From Planktotalea sp. (GTDB taxonomy: Bacteria > Pseudomonadota > Alphaproteobacteria > Rhodobacterales > Rhodobacteraceae), in assembly GCF_018607995.1 (NCBI RefSeq), contig NZ_JABBAL010000023.1:248001-312000 (forward strand): a stretch of DNA of 64,000 nucleotides, in the 5' to 3' direction. A model generated the notes under the pieces. The model was not told the origin of the DNA. It searched no databases and was given only the letters and a program-made list of their open reading frames with translations. This document shows positions 1 to 8,559 of this stretch, piece by piece; position 1 is the first letter of the stretch, and the number at the start of each line of letters is the position of its first letter. A program made the translations under genes and the position numbers.

Positions 1-264
1 ATTCCAGAAGGCAAACATAGTGCTGCCAGTCAAACGCATCCTATATTGCTCAGCTATCTCGACGTTGTCGTGCAGGGCTATCTGAACGAATTTGGCGAAG
101 CCGGTGCCGCGCTTTTCTTTGCGACAACCCACGGCTGGGAAGCACCGATCCTGAATGACCGCAGCGCGCCGCGTTATCCGCGGCATCAAACGTTAAATAC
201 GTTTGAAACCGAGTTCGTAGATGACGCGTTGTCAGCGTTAGACTGCACGATCACACGCGCTTAG
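1..264 (+). CDS. C-terminal part of a gamma-glutamylcyclotransferase-like protein (partial at window start)
   Basis: The reading frame is open from base 1 and ends with TAG at 262-264, so this is the last 87 codons of a gene that begins upstream. The visible part contains SAASQTHPILLSYLDVVVQG and a tail with APRYPRHQTL. From memory this resembles the C-terminal half of short gamma-glutamylcyclotransferase (AIG2-type) proteins of Rhodobacteraceae, but no catalytic residue lies in the visible part and the name is tentative. It converges on the MATE remnant, whose 3' end overlaps by 4 bases. Nothing in the visible part looks broken. Confidence 0.5.
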   Translation: MPEGKHSAASQTHPILLSYLDVVVQGYLNEFGEAGAALFFATTHGWEAPILNDRSAPRYPRHQTLNTFETEFVDDALSALDCTITRA

Positions 265-620
265 CGCTTCCAAGACCCATGCTGCATTTGACGAGCTTCA
301 CGCGCGAAAGGGGCGGCTTTGTTGACTTCGACTGCCCCGCTCTCAACCTTGCTCATCACACGCCATGCGAGCCACGCCGACAACAAGCCGAACACAATGC
401 CGCCAACCGCTTGGCCAATCCCAAAAGACCTGGCAAAAAACAAGATTACACCCGCGTATCCAACCGCCGCTGCCAATTCAGCCTTGCCTAGCATGGAGAT
501 AAAAATCATATCCACAAAGTCGACAAGAAAGATCGCCATAAGGCCCACCGATGCGGTAAGAGACATGACCTATACATGTTTGAAGAGCGAGCCTGTGAAA
601 AATTTAGCTTGCTCTGATAT
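261..620 (-). pseudogene. MATE-family efflux transporter remnant (lost start, nonsense codon, internal deletion)
   Basis: On the minus strand the frame reads SEQAKFFTGSLFKHV, then a TAG stop (570-572), then VMSLTASVGLMAIF and a first membrane segment with DFVDMIFISMLGKAELAAA. MATE multidrug exporters carry this N-terminus and are about 450 residues long. Here, straight after the first hairpin, the sequence jumps to a C-terminal-type segment (GIGQAVGGIVFGLLSAWLAW) and ends, so roughly three quarters of the gene is missing. Where the start should be (618-620) the codon is ATA, not ATG. It lies immediately downstream of gltX on the same strand. Only 101 codons stay open and no transport function is possible. 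The family assignment is from recognition of the first helix pair. Confidence 0.72.
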
Positions 621-624
621 GTGT

Positions 625-1950
625 TTATCTTTTGGCTTTTATGACTTGCAAAAGCGGCATTAGCGACGCCATATCCGGTCCGCGTTCGCGCCCTGTGACC
701 GCTTTGCGAAGCGGCATGAACAGGCTTTTTCCCTTACGCCCCGTCGCCTCTTTAACGGCGGAGGTCCATTCACCCCACGTCGCCTCCGTGTAGGGACCGT
801 CGGGCAGCATTGTCATGGCCTTAGCTATGAAGTCTTCGTCGCCTGCCTCGATAATCGGATCAGCACCGTTTTGTGCCAAGTCCGACCATTCGGACAGATC
901 GCTAAGCACCGTGACGTTCTCGCGTGCAACATCCCAGAACTGCCCCGCTTGATCCGCAGGCACACCGAGCGCTGCGATACGATCAGCAACCGCCGCTAGT
1001 GGCAGCGTGTGGTTATAACGCGCCGTCAACGGGTAGAGATCATCTACATCAAATTTCGTTGGCACAGAGCCGAATTGCGAAATGTCAAACCCTTCGATCA
1101 GCTCGTCCAAAGACGTACGCAAATCAACAGGCTGTGACGATCCAAGGCGTGCCAGTAACGACAAGAGCGCCATGGGCTGAACGCCCGCTTCGCGCAGATC
1201 GCGCAGGGCCAATGTGCCCAGCCGTTTGGACAGGCTCTCGCCCTGTGGACCCGTCAAAAGCGAGTGATGTGCGAAGTCGGGAACCGTGCTACCAATCGCC
1301 TTAATCATCTGGATTTGCGTCGCCGTGTTGGTCACATGATCGGAACCGCGCACAACATTCGTGACGCCCATATCCGTGTCATCGACGATGGAGGCGAGCG
1401 TGTAAAGCACCTGACCGTCACCGCGAATAAGCACGGGATCAGACACCGACGCCGCGTCGATGGAAGTATAACCAAGGATACCATCGGTCCACCCAATCCG
1501 TTCCTGATCAAGCTTGTAGCGCCACACACCGCTTCCGCGCTCTGCCCGCAGTGCGTCTTTTTCCGCATCAGACAACCCCAAAGCGGAGCGATCATAGACC
1601 GGTGGTTTTCCCATATTGAGCTGCTTTTTACGCTTAAGGTCCAGCTCTGTGGGGGTCTCGAAAGCTTCGTAAAAACGGCCCATTTCACGCAGCTTGTCAG
1701 CGGTTTCTGCATAGCGATCCAAACGATCCGACTGACGCTCAACCTTGTCCCACGTCAGGCCCAACCATTCGAGGTCTTGCTTGATCGCGTCCACATATTT
1801 CTCTTCAGAGCGCACAGGATCCGTGTCATCAATACGCAAAATAAACGTGCCGGCGGATTTGGCTGCGATCATGAAGTTGAACAAGGCTGTGCGCAGGTTG
1901 CCGACGTGGATGTAGCCTGTAGGCGAAGGCGCGAAACGAGTGGTGGTCAT
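625..1950 (-). CDS. gltX: glutamyl-tRNA synthetase
   Basis: Class I aminoacyl-tRNA synthetase that charges tRNA(Glu) with glutamate in the cytoplasm. The 441-residue product starts MTTTRFAPSPTGYIHVGNLR, giving the ATP-binding HIGH-type motif (HVGN, near residue 15). The KMSKS-type loop appears as LSKRLG around residue 240, followed by the anticodon-binding region. Length fits the shorter GltX form. Many alphaproteobacteria have two GltX paralogues, and some discriminate tRNA(Gln) for the amidotransferase route; which one this is cannot be told here. The start is ATG at 1948-1950 with a purine-rich stretch upstream (CAGGAGT). The gene is intact although both neighbours (MATE, DUF1801) are pseudogenes. 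Confidence 0.96.
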   Translation of the reverse strand: MTTTRFAPSPTGYIHVGNLRTALFNFMIAAKSAGTFILRIDDTDPVRSEEKYVDAIKQDLEWLGLTWDKVERQSDRLDRYAETADKLREMGRFYEAFETPTELDLKRKKQLNMGKPPVYDRSALGLSDAEKDALRAERGSGVWRYKLDQERIGWTDGILGYTSIDAASVSDPVLIRGDGQVLYTLASIVDDTDMGVTNVVRGSDHVTNTATQIQMIKAIGSTVPDFAHHSLLTGPQGESLSKRLGTLALRDLREAGVQPMALLSLLARLGSSQPVDLRTSLDELIEGFDISQFGSVPTKFDVDDLYPLTARYNHTLPLAAVADRIAALGVPADQAGQFWDVARENVTVLSDLSEWSDLAQNGADPIIEAGDEDFIAKAMTMLPDGPYTEATWGEWTSAVKEATGRKGKSLFMPLRKAVTGRERGPDMASLMPLLQVIKAKR

Positions 1951-2008
1951 GTGCTGAACTCCTGTTGGGGCCGCTTTGTCATAGGCAGACCCCGATGTCC
2001 AGATTTGC

Positions 2009-2436
2009 CTATTCTGGATGCATTGTCCAAATCTTATTAAGGTCTTTCAAACCTGCAGTGATCAATTCTTCAAGAACGTTCAAATCGATATCCGCAAGCT
2101 TGTTCACATAAAGACAAGACTTACCAAGTTTGTGCTTACCAAGCCGCTTCATGGTCGCGCCGTAGGCCTGATAGCCGGGTATGATGTAGATCGACAGATT
2201 GGACTTTCGCTGGGAAAATCTTGTTGCGAGAAAATCGTCTTCGCGACCCTTTTCATATTTGTAGTGATAGCGGCCAAAACCGATGATGCTCGGCCCTCAC
2301 ATTTTCGACTCAAACCTCGTAGCATGCTTGAAAAGGTCGAGCAAAACATGGGCACCTGCTTTGCTGGTTGGGTGCTCGACCGTGTCGATGAAATCAATGG
2401 GATCGACCACTATTGCTTGGTTTTGTTCTGCGCCAT
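2009..2436 (-). pseudogene. DUF1801 (YdhG-like) domain protein, disrupted by a frameshift and a nonsense codon
   Basis: The minus strand has a good ribosome-binding site (AAAGGA) before ATG at 2434-2436 and begins MAQNKTK, but that frame stops at once. The neighbouring frame continues as DPIDFIDTVEHPTSKAGAHV and then KHATRFESKM. A TGA at 2297-2299 replaces what is usually Trp in this family (M-W-GPSIIGFG), after which the frame is clean: GPSIIGFGRYHYKYEKGRED, SNLSIYIIPGYQAYG, LGKHKLGKSCLYVNKLADID, ending TAG at 2009-2011. The span of 428 bases is not a multiple of three, as expected for one frameshift over about 142 codons. DUF1801 proteins are small cytoplasmic proteins of unclear function. 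The lesions look recent because conservation is high on both sides. Confidence 0.8.
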
Positions 2437-2520
2437 TTCGCGATCCTTTCGTGGCGTCACGGGTGCAGGGCTGATGCACATGCCCTATCAAGTAAACAAG
2501 TCTACCTCGGAGAACCCTAA

Positions 2521-2988
2521 ATGAGCAAACCCTACATTCTTCGCAGCTATGACAAACTGTTGCGTCTTCCCTTTGGTCGCCAGATTTTCTCCATCTATGC
2601 CGCGCGCAAAGCTCCCTATTTCCGCACGATCCGACCTTTGGTGCAAAAACTGGAAGCAGGGCATTGCGAGATAGCTTTGAAAAAGCGCTATTCCATTCAA
2701 AATCATATCAACACCGTGCATGTAATTGCTGTGGCAAACGGCCTGGAAATGGCGATGGGTTTTCTGGCGGAAGCTACGATCCCACGCCATTTGCGCTGGA
2801 TCCCCAAGGGGATGGAGCTGACCTATCCTGCGAAGGCCGACACGGATTTGATCTGCGAAGCCCTCAGCAACCCCACCGATTGGGTGCCCGGTAATTTGCC
2901 GATCAAAGTCATTGCACGTCGGCGAGATGGCACCGCTGTAGTTGAAGGCGTTATAAATTTGTGGATCAGCGAAAAGCAAAAGCGGTAA
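2521..2988 (+). CDS. DUF4442 / hotdog-fold thioesterase-like protein
   Basis: A 155-residue protein with the character of the DUF4442 hotdog family, related to acyl-CoA thioesterases (PaaI-like). Visible features are an N-terminal helix region (YDKLLRLPFGRQIF), the segment SIQNHINTVHVIAVANGLEM, where hotdog proteins place the substrate-facing helix with a conserved N/H region, and beta strands to the end (GMELTYPAKADTDL; IKVIARRRDGTAVVEGVINL). The enzymatic role is unproven. The start ATG at 2521 follows GGAGAACCCTAA. The 3' end overlaps the convergent DUF1697 gene by 23 bases. The gene is intact. Confidence 0.72.
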   Translation: MSKPYILRSYDKLLRLPFGRQIFSIYAARKAPYFRTIRPLVQKLEAGHCEIALKKRYSIQNHINTVHVIAVANGLEMAMGFLAEATIPRHLRWIPKGMELTYPAKADTDLICEALSNPTDWVPGNLPIKVIARRRDGTAVVEGVINLWISEKQKR

Positions 2989-3485
2989 GTGCAACCATTT
3001 TTGAGGTGGAGTTCATATTGCGCGCGGTGCCTTGAGCTGCGCCAATCAGCTTGAGTTTTGAAGTGCTCATTCCGTTCGGGTAATGAACATAGATCACGCC
3101 TGCGCCCGGAAATATAGCTTCATCTGTTTGCCCTTTTATGCCGACGTCAATCGATGCTTGTGGGTCGTCGTCAACAAAAACAGCAGTAACCTTATTGCCA
3201 GCGATCTCCACGAACGGGGTAGCCAAAGCGATTTCACTTAACTCAGTGTGACTTCGAACAAACACGCCAACTGGCTTACCCACATAAATCTCCAAAGCAG
3301 CGGACAATTTGCGAGCAATAGCTCTCAGATCTAGCGCACGGCTCAACGCAATGTTGCCGCGGGCAATGTAGGTTGTGACGTTTTCGAACCCACAATCTGC
3401 GCAGATACGTCGAAGTTCTTCCATCGGTAGTTTGCCTATACCCCCAACATTCAAAGCCCTTAAAAAAAACTCGGTAGCGTTTCAT
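2966..3485 (-). pseudogene. DUF1697 protein with a single-base frameshift in a T8 run
   Basis: On the minus strand an ATG at 3483-3485 begins MKRYRVFF and leaves frame at a run of eight T (A8 at 3462-3469 on the plus strand). Removing one T restores MKRYRVFLRALNVGGIGKLP, the typical DUF1697 opening with the LLRAxNVGG signature. The remaining 162 codons are fully open, with YIARGNIALS near the start and YVHYPNGMSTSKLK towards the end. The restored length, about 172 residues, matches the family. The biochemical role of DUF1697 is not known. The lesion could be a true mutation, a slippery or phase-variable tract, or a sequencing error; the intact remainder makes it recent in any case. Confidence 0.78.
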
Positions 3486-3616
3486 AACCCCAACCCATTC
3501 ACGGTTTTCACAAGAGAGATCACTATAACAAAGAGCAAATTCGCCAGAATCTGTTTGCACATAAACCAATCGTGCTCACGCTGCTCTAACCCAATTGCAC
3601 GGCCCGAGGATTGCTC

Positions 3617-5254
3617 ATGAAAACCACCGTTTAATCTGCCAAAAACATCATCACGATGAACCCGCAAAAGCCAGACGCCTCGCACGTCGCTGTGCGCGAC
3701 GGCAGAATTTTGGCCGTGGGGTCATTGGAGGAGGTCGCCACTTGGGGCCCTATGATTTGGACGAACAGTCGCTGATAAGGTGCTGTTCCCCGGTCTGGTC
3801 GAGGGCCACGCACACACGATGGAGGGCACGCTATGGCGCTATGTGTATTGCGGATATTTCGATCGAATGGACCCAAGCGGCACGACCCATCGTGGCAACA
3901 CAAGCATTGATGCGGTTCTAGAGGCCTTGAAGGCAGCTGATGCCAAAATGGACGATCCAGATTCGCCACTAACGGGCTGGCAGCTTGATCCGATCTATCT
4001 GGAAAACAAACCCGTTACGCGCGCGCAGCTTGATACCGTTAGCGCGACCCGACGTATTGGTGTGTTGAACGCCTCGGTGCATATTCTATACGCGAATTCC
4101 AAAGCGCTAGAGCTTGCAAGTCTTTTAAAGAAAGGCGTCAATCATCCTGGTATCCTCCTCGGCGCTGATGGTTTGCCAACGGGTGAGCTAAAAGGCCCTG
4201 ATGCGATGGCCCCTGTCAGTGTACATGTTGGGATGAGGGGATCTATCGCGGATGTAGACGAACGCGGCTTGCGCGATTTTGCGCGGCTCTGCGTGCGCAC
4301 GGGCGTTACCACCGTCACAGACCTCGCCACGAAACTGGATCCCAACTCTGTCGATATGATGCTGCGTGTGACGGGTGAGCCAAACGTTCCCGCCTGTGTG
4401 GTGCCCTTGCGATTTTTCCTTGGCTTGTCGCCGAAAGAACTAGTTCCCGAAGTCGCACGTTTGAAAAAACTCTCGACCGACCCTCTGTCATTGGGTCGTA
4501 TCAAGGTAGTCGCAGATGGATCTATCCAAGGTTATTATGCACGCCTGCGCTGGCCCGGGTATCACAATGGAACACCCAACGGACTTTGGTATGTAACACC
4601 CGAACAGATGCTTGAGCTCTACGAATTGGCGCTTGAGGAAGGTCTGCAAATCCACACGCATACCAACGGCGATCAAGCGACGCAGCTCGCTATTGAAAAG
4701 CTGGAACTCGCACTGAGGGAGCACCCCTCAAACGATCACCGCTTCGTTTTGCAACATTGCTAATTGGCGGATCGCGCGCAATTTACCCGCATGGCCGCCC
4801 TCGGGATGAGCGTCAATCTTTTCGCCAACCACCAATTTTATTGGGGGGATGAGCACTACACTCTTACCGTTAGCCCCGATCGCGCACTTCGCATGAACGC
4901 CGCGCGTACCGCGTTGGATTCCGGCATTCCGCTGGCCATGCATTTGGACGCGCCGATCACGCCGCTCAGCCCATTCTTCACAGCGTGGTGTGCGGTGAAC
5001 CGTCTCACGCGCTCTGACCGTGTACAGGGAAAGCATGAAAAATCACCGTTTATAAGGCGCTGTGGGCGATCACCATGGGGGCCGCACATAGTCTTCATCT
5101 GGACGGGCTTGTCGGCTCTATCGAAGTGGGCAAACGCGCAGATTTCGCAGTTCTTGAAAGCGATCCACGCGTAGCAAATCCAAAGCAACTCAAAGACATC
5201 GAAATTTGAGGCACAGTGCAAGGCGGACGCGTCTTTGCCACAGCAGATGTCTGA
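3617..5254 (+). pseudogene. YtcJ-like metal-dependent amidohydrolase, heavily disrupted
   Basis: Pieces of one amidohydrolase-superfamily protein (about 545 residues) lie in succession. The opening MKTTV is followed by TAA (3632-3634), then SAKNIITMNPQKPDASHVAV and RDGRILAVGSLEEVATWG. At least two frameshifts follow near 3745-3770. The main body carries LFPGLVEGHAHTMEG (metal-binding HxH) and continues to FVLQHC, then TAA at 4761-4763 in place of a sense codon. It resumes in the same frame (ADRAQFTRMAALGM), shifts frame in an A run at 5038-5042 and continues ITVYKALWAITMGAAHSLHL with the typical SIEVGKRADFAVLESDP tail. A last TGA (5207-5209) sits before GTVQGGRVFATADV. YtcJ-type enzymes hydrolyse amides or cyclic amides at a metal centre. 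The gene abutted the CobW gene downstream, suggesting an old operon. Confidence 0.85.
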
Positions 5255-6132
5255 ACCGCTTCCCGTCACAATCATCGGCGGCTATCTGGTTGCGGGTAAA
5301 ACCACCCTAGTGAACCACCTGTTGCGCACCGCACAGGGTCGCAAACTGGCGGTCATGGTCAATGAATTTGGCGCGCTCCCGATTGATGAAGATCTGATCG
5401 AAGCGAAGGGTGATGATTTGATTTCCATCGCAGGGGGCTGCGTGTGCTGTTCTTTCGGCACTGATCGAGCTTGGCAAACTGTCCGTACGCCCTGATCAGG
5501 TGGTGATCGAATGCTCCGGCGTGGCGATCCCCTCAGCAAGTGCTGCATCTGTGACTTTACTTGAAGGGTATGCGTCGGATGGAACCGTCGTGTTGGTTGA
5601 TGCGGAAACGATCCGCACAGCGGCATTAGACGACTACATTGGTGACACGATCTTGCGGCAAGTGGCCAATGCGGATTTGGCTGTGATCAACAAAGCAGAT
5701 TTGGTGGATGTCCCAACTTTGTCCGCCCTCGAAAGCTGGCTGTCCAACACTGCGCCGCGCACCAAGACTATCGTATCAGAGCATAGCAAAGTACCGCTTG
5801 GTATCGCGCTGGGCCTTGGCGCAACGCCGATCCAAAGCCAACAAATAGGCCATGCAGATGGGCTTTTCGACAGTATCGCCTTGCTCTTTGCCAATCCGCT
5901 TGATGGCTAGCCCCTTGCGAAGGCGTTAACCGATCCAAAGTTGCACATCACACGCGCGAAAGGGTTCTTTGATCCCATCCCTGATGGCCCGCGCAAAGCC
6001 TTGCACATAGTAGGAAACCGCTGGGACATCACAGATAGCCCGCCGAATGCGCCTTTGGGGATTGTATGCATTGGTGTGAAAGGGCAGTTTGAGCACGATC
6101 TAATCCGCAAGGCTGCCAAAGAGGCTTTATGA
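5247..6132 (+). pseudogene. CobW/COG0523-type P-loop GTPase (metallochaperone), disrupted
   Basis: The frame from ATG 5247 gives MSEPLPVTIIGGYLVAGKTT, then KLAVMVNEFGALPIDEDLIE and the metal-binding CxCC motif (GGCVCCSFG). The family is the G3E GTPases that deliver metals such as zinc to client enzymes. A deletion/frameshift at about 5457-5470 moves the protein into the next frame (ALIELGKLSV, VVIECSGVAIPS, NKADLVDV as the GTPase NKxD motif). A TAG at 5908-5910 interrupts the C-terminal CobW domain, which resumes as PLAKALTDPKLHITRAKGFF and ends at TGA 6130-6132. The P-loop reads GYLVAGKTT where the family has GxxGxGKT, so a glycine is also gone. The end overlaps the matB start (ATGA), a sign of former translational coupling. 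Confidence 0.83.
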
Positions 6133-7649
6133 CCAATCCACTTTTCGATGCGCTTTTCGCCCCTCATCTAGGCAAAAACACTCCGTTTTTGCACCTCGAA
6201 GACGGCATCACTCTGACCCACAACGCGTTTTTGCGCAAAGCGGCGCAAATCGGCGGTGCCTTGGTGGAATTGGGTTTATCGGCTGGTGATCGCCTTGCGT
6301 TGCAGGTTCACAAATCCCCAGAGGCTTTGGCCGTTTATGCTGCCTGCGTGCAAAAGGGGATAATATTCCTCCCTTTAAACACGGGCTACACCGCGGGCGA
6401 ACTGGATTATTTCATCGAAAACTCGGGCGCGAAGTTAGTTATTTGCGACCCGTCCAAAGAGGGTAGCATCGCACCAATCGCAGAACGAACAGGGGCACAG
6501 GCCTTGACCCTTGATGGCTCGGGAGGCGGGTCGCTTATCGAGGCTGCGACCTCACAGCCTGAGACGACGAGCATCACCGCGCGCAGCGGTGATAATCTGG
6601 CGGCTTTTCTCTACACATCCGGTACAACGGGACGCTCCAAGGGGGCGATGCTGACTCAGGACAACCTGCTGTCGAACGCCGAGGTCCTCAAAGACTATTG
6701 GGCGTTTACGCGCGATGACGTCCTATTGCACGCACTGCCGATTTTTCACACGCACGGGCTGTTCGTGGCGAGCAATGTAATGCTTTTGTGCGGCGGCGCG
6801 ATGGTCTTCATGCCCAGTTTCAACCCCGATACGATCCTCAAACATATGCCCCACGCGACCAGCATGATGGGCGTCCCGACATTCTACACACGCCTACTAG
6901 ATCATGACAGCTTCACCCGCGAGGCGGCCGCACATATGCGGCTGTTTATTTCTGGATCTGCGCCAATGTTGTCCGAAACACACGCACAATTTGAATCGCT
7001 TACAGGTCAACGCATTCTCGAACGCTATGGTATGACTGAGACCAACATGAACAGCTCCAACCCCTATCAGGGCGTCCGCAAGGCGGGGACAGTCGGCTTT
7101 CCCCTGCCCGGTGTTGAGGTAAAAATCTGCGATCCCGAAAGCGGCGCGACCCTACCTCAAGGTGAAATTGGAGTGATCGAGGTGCGTGGACCAAACGTTT
7201 TCAAGGGCTACTGGAAAATGCCTGAAAAAACACGCGAGGAATTGCGCGAGGATGGGTTCTTCATCACAGGCGATTTGGGACAAATCGATGCCGACGGCTA
7301 TGTTCAGATTGTGGGGCGCGGGAAGGATTTAATCATTTCCGGCGGCTATAACATCTATCCCAAGGAAATCGAGATGGTAATCGATGACCAGCCCGGTGTA
7401 AAAGAAAGCGCCGTGATTGGCGTGCCACACCCTGATTTCGGCGAAAGCCCTGTCGCTATGGTCGTGCCTGACGACGCTGGTCCTGACATTGATCAGATCA
7501 CAATCGCGTGCGCGGCTGAGCTCGCCCGCTTTAAACATCCCCGCAAGATCATTATCCGTGACTCACTCCCCCGCAACACGATGGGGAAAGTGCAAAAGAA
7601 TGCCCTACGTGAAGACTATAAAGACCTCTTCACCAACACAGAAAGCTAA
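6129..7649 (+). CDS. matB: malonyl-CoA synthetase-like acyl-CoA ligase
   Basis: A 506-residue member of the ANL adenylating superfamily, closest by eye to MatB, which makes malonyl-CoA from malonate, CoA and ATP. Visible core motifs are the P-loop-like YTSGTTGRSKGAMLT (near residue 165), the A5 motif RYGMTETNM, A7 with FFITGDLG and GRGKDLIISGGYNIYPKEIE (A8), and the catalytic lysine region PRNTMGKVQK at the C-terminus. Length fits. The start overlaps the stop of the broken CobW gene (ATGA), and yghU follows after 3 bases, so the two intact genes are probably co-transcribed. Other short-chain acyl-CoA ligases share this architecture, so the malonate specificity is from resemblance only. Confidence 0.85.
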   Translation: MTNPLFDALFAPHLGKNTPFLHLEDGITLTHNAFLRKAAQIGGALVELGLSAGDRLALQVHKSPEALAVYAACVQKGIIFLPLNTGYTAGELDYFIENSGAKLVICDPSKEGSIAPIAERTGAQALTLDGSGGGSLIEAATSQPETTSITARSGDNLAAFLYTSGTTGRSKGAMLTQDNLLSNAEVLKDYWAFTRDDVLLHALPIFHTHGLFVASNVMLLCGGAMVFMPSFNPDTILKHMPHATSMMGVPTFYTRLLDHDSFTREAAAHMRLFISGSAPMLSETHAQFESLTGQRILERYGMTETNMNSSNPYQGVRKAGTVGFPLPGVEVKICDPESGATLPQGEIGVIEVRGPNVFKGYWKMPEKTREELREDGFFITGDLGQIDADGYVQIVGRGKDLIISGGYNIYPKEIEMVIDDQPGVKESAVIGVPHPDFGESPVAMVVPDDAGPDIDQITIACAAELARFKHPRKIIIRDSLPRNTMGKVQKNALREDYKDLFTNTES

Positions 7650-7652
7650 TCC

Positions 7653-8513
7653 ATGAGCACACAAGACGAATTTACGCCCCCGAAGGTTTGGTCGTGGGAG
7701 CAGGAAAGCGGTGGCACATTCGCCTCAATCAACCGCCCTATCGCGGGTGCGACACACGACAAAGACTTGCCGCACGGGGAGCATCCGCTGCAGCTGCATT
7801 CCATGGGCACACCCAACGGTGTGAAAGTTACTGTTTTGCTTGAAGAATTACTCGCCGCAGGGCACGCAGGCGCTGAATATGATGCGTGGATGATCAAGAT
7901 CGGCGATGGCGATCAATTCGGATCTGGCTTTGTAGATATGAACCCAAATTCTAAAATTCCGGCTCTGATGGATTATTCCGGTGACACGCCCGTGCGCCTT
8001 TTCGAGAGCGCGTCGATCATGATGTATCTCGCCGAGAAGTTTGGCGCTTTCATCCCCGAACACGCGCGCGCGGAATGCTTTAACTGGCTGTTCTGGCAAA
8101 TGGGCAGCGCGCCCTATCTTGGGGGCGGCTTTGGCCACTTCTACCACTATGCGCCCTACAAAATGGAATACCCAATCAACCGTTTCGCGATGGAAGTGAA
8201 ACGCCAGATGGATGTTCTGGATCGCCACTTGGCAGACAATGAATATTTCGCAGGTGGTGAATATTCCATCGCCGATATGGCGATCTGGCCGTGGTATGGT
8301 CGCTTGGCGCAAGGCAAGGCCTATGAGGCGGGCGAGTTCTTGGATGTGGAGAGCTACACCCACGTGCAACGATGGACCAAGCAAATTGCAGAGCGTCCCG
8401 CGGTGATCCGTGGGCGTATTGTGAATGTGGCGTGGGGTGCAGACAACGAGCAATTGCCAAACCGCCATTCTGCCGCGGACATTGATGCGGTTTTGGCGAA
8501 ATCCGCGAGCTAA
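7653..8513 (+). CDS. yghU: YghU-type glutathione-dependent disulfide-bond oxidoreductase
   Basis: A 286-residue glutathione-transferase-fold protein of the Nu/YghU class, which binds two glutathione molecules and reduces disulfides. The sequence has the extended N-terminus typical of YghU (FTPPKVWSWEQESGG and NRPIAGATHDKDLP), then the thioredoxin-like domain with HSMGTPNGVKVTVLLEELL and the glutathione-contact segment NPNSKIPALMD followed by FESASIMMYLAEKFG. The all-helical C-terminal domain carries EYSIADMAIWPWYGRL. It starts 3 bases after matB with ATG 7653. A near-perfect palindrome just past its stop (8534-8559) probably ends transcription here and for the convergent kynA. Confidence 0.88.
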   Translation: MSTQDEFTPPKVWSWEQESGGTFASINRPIAGATHDKDLPHGEHPLQLHSMGTPNGVKVTVLLEELLAAGHAGAEYDAWMIKIGDGDQFGSGFVDMNPNSKIPALMDYSGDTPVRLFESASIMMYLAEKFGAFIPEHARAECFNWLFWQMGSAPYLGGGFGHFYHYAPYKMEYPINRFAMEVKRQMDVLDRHLADNEYFAGGEYSIADMAIWPWYGRLAQGKAYEAGEFLDVESYTHVQRWTKQIAERPAVIRGRIVNVAWGADNEQLPNRHSAADIDAVLAKSAS

Positions 8514-8533
8514 ACGGTCAAACGCAATGACGC

Positions 8534-8559
8534 GCGTGGGTAACTATAGTTGCCCACGC
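8534..8559. terminator. bidirectional terminator-like palindrome between yghU and kynA
   Basis: GCGTGGG, then the AT-rich centre TAACTATAGTT, then GCCCACGC. The whole 26-base unit is self-complementary except for one G-T position. It sits where the convergent yghU and kynA genes meet and covers the last codons of kynA. No long U-tract follows on either side, so the terminator role is inferred from position and symmetry. Confidence 0.5.

Noticed and set aside
1264..2040. Plus-strand reading frame of 258 codons over gltX
   Set aside because: Antisense of gltX with no ribosome-binding site and no family; gltX is certain.
2018..2524. Plus-strand reading frame of 168 codons over the DUF1801 locus
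   Set aside because: It is antisense of the disrupted DUF1801 gene, whose conserved residues are clear on the minus strand.
3482..3685. Small minus-strand reading frame between DUF1697 and the amidohydrolase pseudogene
   Set aside because: No family, no ribosome-binding site, and it overlaps the start of the amidohydrolase pseudogene; the 131-base gap holds no supportable gene.
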